From assembly GCF_022662375.1 (NCBI RefSeq), contig NZ_JAKNQL010000001.1, positions 186,001-250,000 of the forward strand: 64,000 nucleotides of DNA, given 5' to 3'. Position 1 is the first letter of the stretch. Each line of letters opens with the position of its first letter. A model generated the notes under the pieces. It made no database searches and was not told where the DNA came from. It worked only from the letters and a program-made list of their open reading frames with translations. The translations under genes and the position numbers were made by a program. This document shows, in pieces, positions 61,186 through 64,000 of the stretch. The DNA is from Pseudomonas sp. CROZ-RG-20F-R04-15 (lineage in GTDB: Bacteria > Pseudomonadota > Gammaproteobacteria > Pseudomonadales > Pseudomonadaceae).

Positions 61186-63285
61186 TTACACATCCATAGG
61201 TCGGTTGGCGGCTTGAATCGCAGTAAGGGCGATGGTGTAGACGATGTCATCGACTTGCGCGCCGCGCGGCAAGTCATTCACCGGTTTGCGCAGGCCTTGC
61301 AGCATCGGCCCGAGGCTGACGCAATCGGCGCTGCGTTGCACGGCTTTGTGCGTGGTGTTGCCGGTGTTCAGATCGGGGAACACAAACACTGTGGCGCGAC
61401 CGGCGACCTGACTGTTTGGCGCCAGTTGCCGGGCGACTTCTGCGTTGGCAGCGGCGTCGTATTGCAGCGGGCCGTCGATCAGCAGCGAGTGTTGTTGTTC
61501 ATGGGCGAGGAGGGTGGCCTCACGGACTTTCTCGACTTCTTCGCCGGTGGCCGATTCGCCGCTGGAATAACTGATCATCGCCACTCGCGGGGTGATGCCG
61601 AACGCCGCTGCCGAGTCGGCGCTTTGCAGGGCAATTTCGGCCAGTTCGGTGGCACTCGGATGCGGGTTCATCACGCAGTCGCCGTAGACCAGCACTTCTT
61701 CCGGGAACAACATGAAGAACACCGAAGACACCAGCGTGCAACCCGGTGCAGTCTTGATCAATTGCAGCGCCGGACGGATGGTGTTGGCGGTGGTGTTGAT
61801 CACACCCGAGACCAGACCATCGACTTCATCCAGGGCAAGCATCATGGTGCCGATCACCACGGTGTCTTCCAGCTGCTGCTCGGCCATCGGCGCGTTGAGG
61901 CTTTTGCTTTTGCGCAGGGCAACCATCGGCTCGACGTAGCGCTCGCGGATCAGGTCCGGATCGAGAATCTCCAGGCCCGGCGGCAAGACGATGCCTTGAG
62001 CGCGAGCGACGGCTTCGACGTCTTCCGGTTTGGCCAGCAACACGCAACGGGCGATACCGCGCTCCTGACAGATCGCCGCCGCTTGCACGGTGAACGGCTC
62101 GCTGCCTTCAGGCAGAACGATGCGCTTGTTCGCCGCTTGCGCGCGCTGGATCAACTGGTAGCGGAATACTGCTGGCGACAGGCGCATTTCTCGTGGAGTA
62201 CCGCAGCGCTGGTGCAGCCATTTGGCGTCGAGATGGCTGGCGACGAAATCGGTGATGATCTCCGCGCGCTCGCGGTCGTCGATGGGGATTTCCTTGTTCA
62301 GACCATTGAGCAGATTGGCCGTGTCGTAGGAGCCGGTACTCACCGACAACACCGGCAAACCGGCCTGCAAGGCGCCGCGGCATAGATCCATGATGCGCGG
62401 ATCGGGCAGGGTGTCGCTGGTCAGCAACAGGCCGGCCAGCGGCACGCCGTTAATCGCCGCGAGGCTGACGGCGAGGATGATGTCGTCACGATCGCCCGGC
62501 GTCACCACCAGCACGCCGGGCTTGAGCAGCTCGACGGTGTTGCGCATGGTCCGTGCGCAAATGATGATTTTGGTCATCCTGCGGGTTTCGTAGTCGCCGG
62601 CGTTGAGCACCTGCGCGCCCATCAGGTCGGCGACGTCGCGGGTGCGTGGTGCATTGAGTTCAGGCTGGAACGGAATGCAGCCAAGCAGACGGAAATCACC
62701 GCTGCGCAACAACGGCGAATGTTCCTTCAGACGCGCAGCGAAGGCGTCCATGCTTTCTTCAGTCTTGACCTTGTTGAGGATCACGCCGAGGACTTTCGGA
62801 TCCTTCGGACCGCCGAACAATTGCGCCTGCAATTCGACGCGACCGGACAGCTCGGCAAGCACTTCGTTTTCCGGCGCCGAGACCAGAATCACCTCGGCAT
62901 CGAGGCTTTTGGCCAGGTGCAAGTTGACCCGCGCGGCATAACTGGCGCTGCGGGTCGGCACCATGCCTTCGACGACCAGCACGTCTTTGCCGATCGCGGC
63001 TTGCTGATACAGGGTGATGATTTCTTCAAGCAACTCATCGAGCTGACCGTCGCCGAGCATCCGCTCAACGTGGGCCAGACCCAGCGGCTGCGGCGGTTTC
63101 AGGCCGTGGGTACGTGCCACCAGTTCGGTGGAACGCTCAGGGCCGGTGTCGCCCGGGTGCGGTTGGGCAATCGGCTTGAAAAAGCCGACTTTCAGCCCGG
63201 CGCGCTCAAGCGTGCGCACCAGCCCGAGGCTGATGGAGGTCAGACCCACGCCAAAATCGGTGGGTGCGATAAAAAAAGTTTGCAT
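61186..63285 (-). CDS. pta: Phosphate acetyltransferase (long form Pta)
   Basis: A 699-residue long Pta with three parts: a P-loop-like N-terminal AAA_26 domain (about residues 1-210), a DRTGG regulatory domain (about 215-330), and the C-terminal PTA_PTB catalytic domain (about 375-695; the SSVFFMLFPEEVLVYGDCVMNP region). It interconverts acetyl-CoA and acetyl phosphate. Acetate kinase, its usual partner, is not adjacent on either side. The ATG at 63285 follows AGAGAA. Confidence 0.95.
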   Translation of the reverse strand: MQTFFIAPTDFGVGLTSISLGLVRTLERAGLKVGFFKPIAQPHPGDTGPERSTELVARTHGLKPPQPLGLAHVERMLGDGQLDELLEEIITLYQQAAIGKDVLVVEGMVPTRSASYAARVNLHLAKSLDAEVILVSAPENEVLAELSGRVELQAQLFGGPKDPKVLGVILNKVKTEESMDAFAARLKEHSPLLRSGDFRLLGCIPFQPELNAPRTRDVADLMGAQVLNAGDYETRRMTKIIICARTMRNTVELLKPGVLVVTPGDRDDIILAVSLAAINGVPLAGLLLTSDTLPDPRIMDLCRGALQAGLPVLSVSTGSYDTANLLNGLNKEIPIDDRERAEIITDFVASHLDAKWLHQRCGTPREMRLSPAVFRYQLIQRAQAANKRIVLPEGSEPFTVQAAAICQERGIARCVLLAKPEDVEAVARAQGIVLPPGLEILDPDLIRERYVEPMVALRKSKSLNAPMAEQQLEDTVVIGTMMLALDEVDGLVSGVINTTANTIRPALQLIKTAPGCTLVSSVFFMLFPEEVLVYGDCVMNPHPSATELAEIALQSADSAAAFGITPRVAMISYSSGESATGEEVEKVREATLLAHEQQHSLLIDGPLQYDAAANAEVARQLAPNSQVAGRATVFVFPDLNTGNTTHKAVQRSADCVSLGPMLQGLRKPVNDLPRGAQVDDIVYTIALTAIQAANRPMDV

Positions 63286-63345
63286 GCGAATTCTCTAAAG
63301 TTGCATGGCAATGGCGATCATCTATCTCTGACAATCTGCCGAAAT

Positions 63346-63642
63346 TCAGTCGCCAAGGTTAGCGCTAACCGAGCCTTGAGCGCACCAACCGCAGGCAAAG
63401 GGTTGGCCTATTTTTTCAATACGTTGCGCCGGGTCGAGTACCCACGCCCGGGTTTGCCATGGCGGCTGATGGCGCAGGTGTTGGGTATGGCCACAGGAAA
63501 GCTCGACCACCCAATGACCGTCTTCGTCCTGATGGAAGCCTGCAATCGTCGAAACCCGTTTGTCCGGGTTGTGTTCGCTTTCGCGCGATTGCTTCGCTAA
63601 ACTTGGCCTTTCTATATTCTTCTGCAAAAGGTCTCGCCCCAT
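63346..63642 (-). CDS. DUF3565 zinc-ribbon-like small protein
   Basis: A 98-residue protein. After a variable start comes the DUF3565 core: GFHQDEDGHWVVELSCGHTQHLRH, R-x-W-V, and a C-terminal CGWC. The CGHTQHxxH and CGWC pairs give two Cys/His sets suited to one zinc. The function is unknown. The ATG at 63642 overlaps the divergent slyD-like start by two bases; family members usually begin right before the GFHQDE segment, so the real start may be a downstream TTG, as an N-terminal extension of about 33 residues looks unusual. Confidence 0.75.
   Translation of the reverse strand: MGRDLLQKNIERPSLAKQSRESEHNPDKRVSTIAGFHQDEDGHWVVELSCGHTQHLRHQPPWQTRAWVLDPAQRIEKIGQPFACGWCAQGSVSANLGD
63589..63618 (+). 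promoter_or_regulatory. Probable promoter of the slyD-like gene
   Basis: TTGCTT (63589-63594) and TATATT (63613-63618) are 18 bp apart, 23 bases before the ATG. It lies inside the divergent DUF3565 reading frame, another hint that the latter starts further in. Confidence 0.45.
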
Positions 63643-64000
63643 GCTGATCGCCGCCAATAAGGCTGTCTCCATCGACTATACCCTGACCAACGACGCTGGT
63701 GAGGTCATCGACAGCTCCGCCGGCGGCGCTCCGCTGGTCTACCTGCAAGGCGCAGGCAACATCATCCCGGGCCTGGAAAAAGCTCTGGAAGGCAAAACTG
63801 TTGGTGACGAGCTGGACGTTTCCGTTGAACCGGAAGACGCTTACGGCGAATACGCCGCTGAGCTGGTCAGCACCCTGAGCCGCAGCATGTTCGAAGGCGT
63901 TGACGAGCTGGAAGTCGGCATGCAGTTTCACGCTTCGGCGCCGGACGGCCAGATGCAGATCGTCACCATCCGTGACCTCGACGGCGACGACGTGACTGTC
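63641..64000 (+). CDS. FKBP-type peptidyl-prolyl isomerase, SlyD-like, cut by window edge
   Basis: The first 120 residues of an SlyD-type PPIase: VSIDYTLTNDAGEVIDSS, the IIPGLEKALEGKTVGDE loop of the FKBP half, then the inserted-flap chaperone domain beginning YGEY (about 67). The His-rich metal-binding C-terminus of SlyD, if any, lies beyond base 64000. It folds proteins and, in E. coli, helps nickel enzymes. AAAAGG precedes the ATG. Confidence 0.9.
   Translation, partial: MLIAANKAVSIDYTLTNDAGEVIDSSAGGAPLVYLQGAGNIIPGLEKALEGKTVGDELDVSVEPEDAYGEYAAELVSTLSRSMFEGVDELEVGMQFHASAPDGQMQIVTIRDLDGDDVTV

Overview
The window is about 64 kb of chromosome from a Pseudomonas of the fluorescens group. This is inferred from GC-rich coding sequence, from REP pairs of the GTGGGAGCGAGCCTGCTCGC type, and from gene order matching the P. 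aeruginosa blocks roxSR, gatCAB-mreBCD-maf-rng-yhdP-nit-tldD, darP-pmbA, fagA-fumC-orfX-sodA-zip, the ptsO-rapZ-ptsN-hpf-rpoN-lptBAC-kdsCD set, mlaFEDCB-ibaG-murA-hisGDC and algW-nif3-cysD-cysNC. Nearly all of the sequence is coding. No tRNA, rRNA, CRISPR array, insertion sequence or prophage was seen.

Layout. 1-4484: the end of a SIMPL-domain envelope protein, the RoxS/RoxR redox two-component system and an SbmA/YddA-type ABC transporter. 4600-13420: an accessory sugar-acid segment with a GntR/FadR regulator, two small low-GC unknown proteins, KdgD, an alpha-ketoglutarate semialdehyde dehydrogenase, an MFS transporter, galactarate dehydratase GarD and an AEC transporter. The enzymes would take galactarate to 2-oxoglutarate, and a 24-bp operator-like inverted repeat overlaps the kdgD promoter. 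13535-18755 (minus): a CMD-family protein, a CaCA antiporter, an RlpA-like lipoprotein and gatBAC. 18967-32193: mreBCD, maf, rng, yhdP, nit, tldD, darP and pmbA. 32443-36212: the iron-repressed fagA-fumC-orfX-sodA-ZIP operon behind overlapping Fur-box-like sequence. 36307-43333 (minus): NPr, RapZ, EIIA-Ntr, HPF, sigma-54, LptB/A/C, KdsC and KdsD. 43609-51573: the Mla lipid-transport operon, ibaG, murA and hisGDC. 51574-55010: a segment between hisC and algW that looks inserted, holding a 159-bp tandem repeat, a DUF4198 periplasmic protein and a TonB-dependent receptor whose start lies in a 45-bp near-perfect palindrome. 55011-64000: algW, nif3-like, cysD, cysNC, an acyltransferase, pta, a DUF3565 protein and the start of an slyD-like PPIase.

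Most genes are conserved cell-envelope, translation and nitrogen-control housekeeping. I did not find a clearly undescribed multi-gene system. The points most worth a second look are the apparent ATT start codon of mreC, the palindrome controlling the TonB receptor operon, the GntR operator logic, the pair of single-domain beta proteins beside it, and the 159-bp tandem repeat family.
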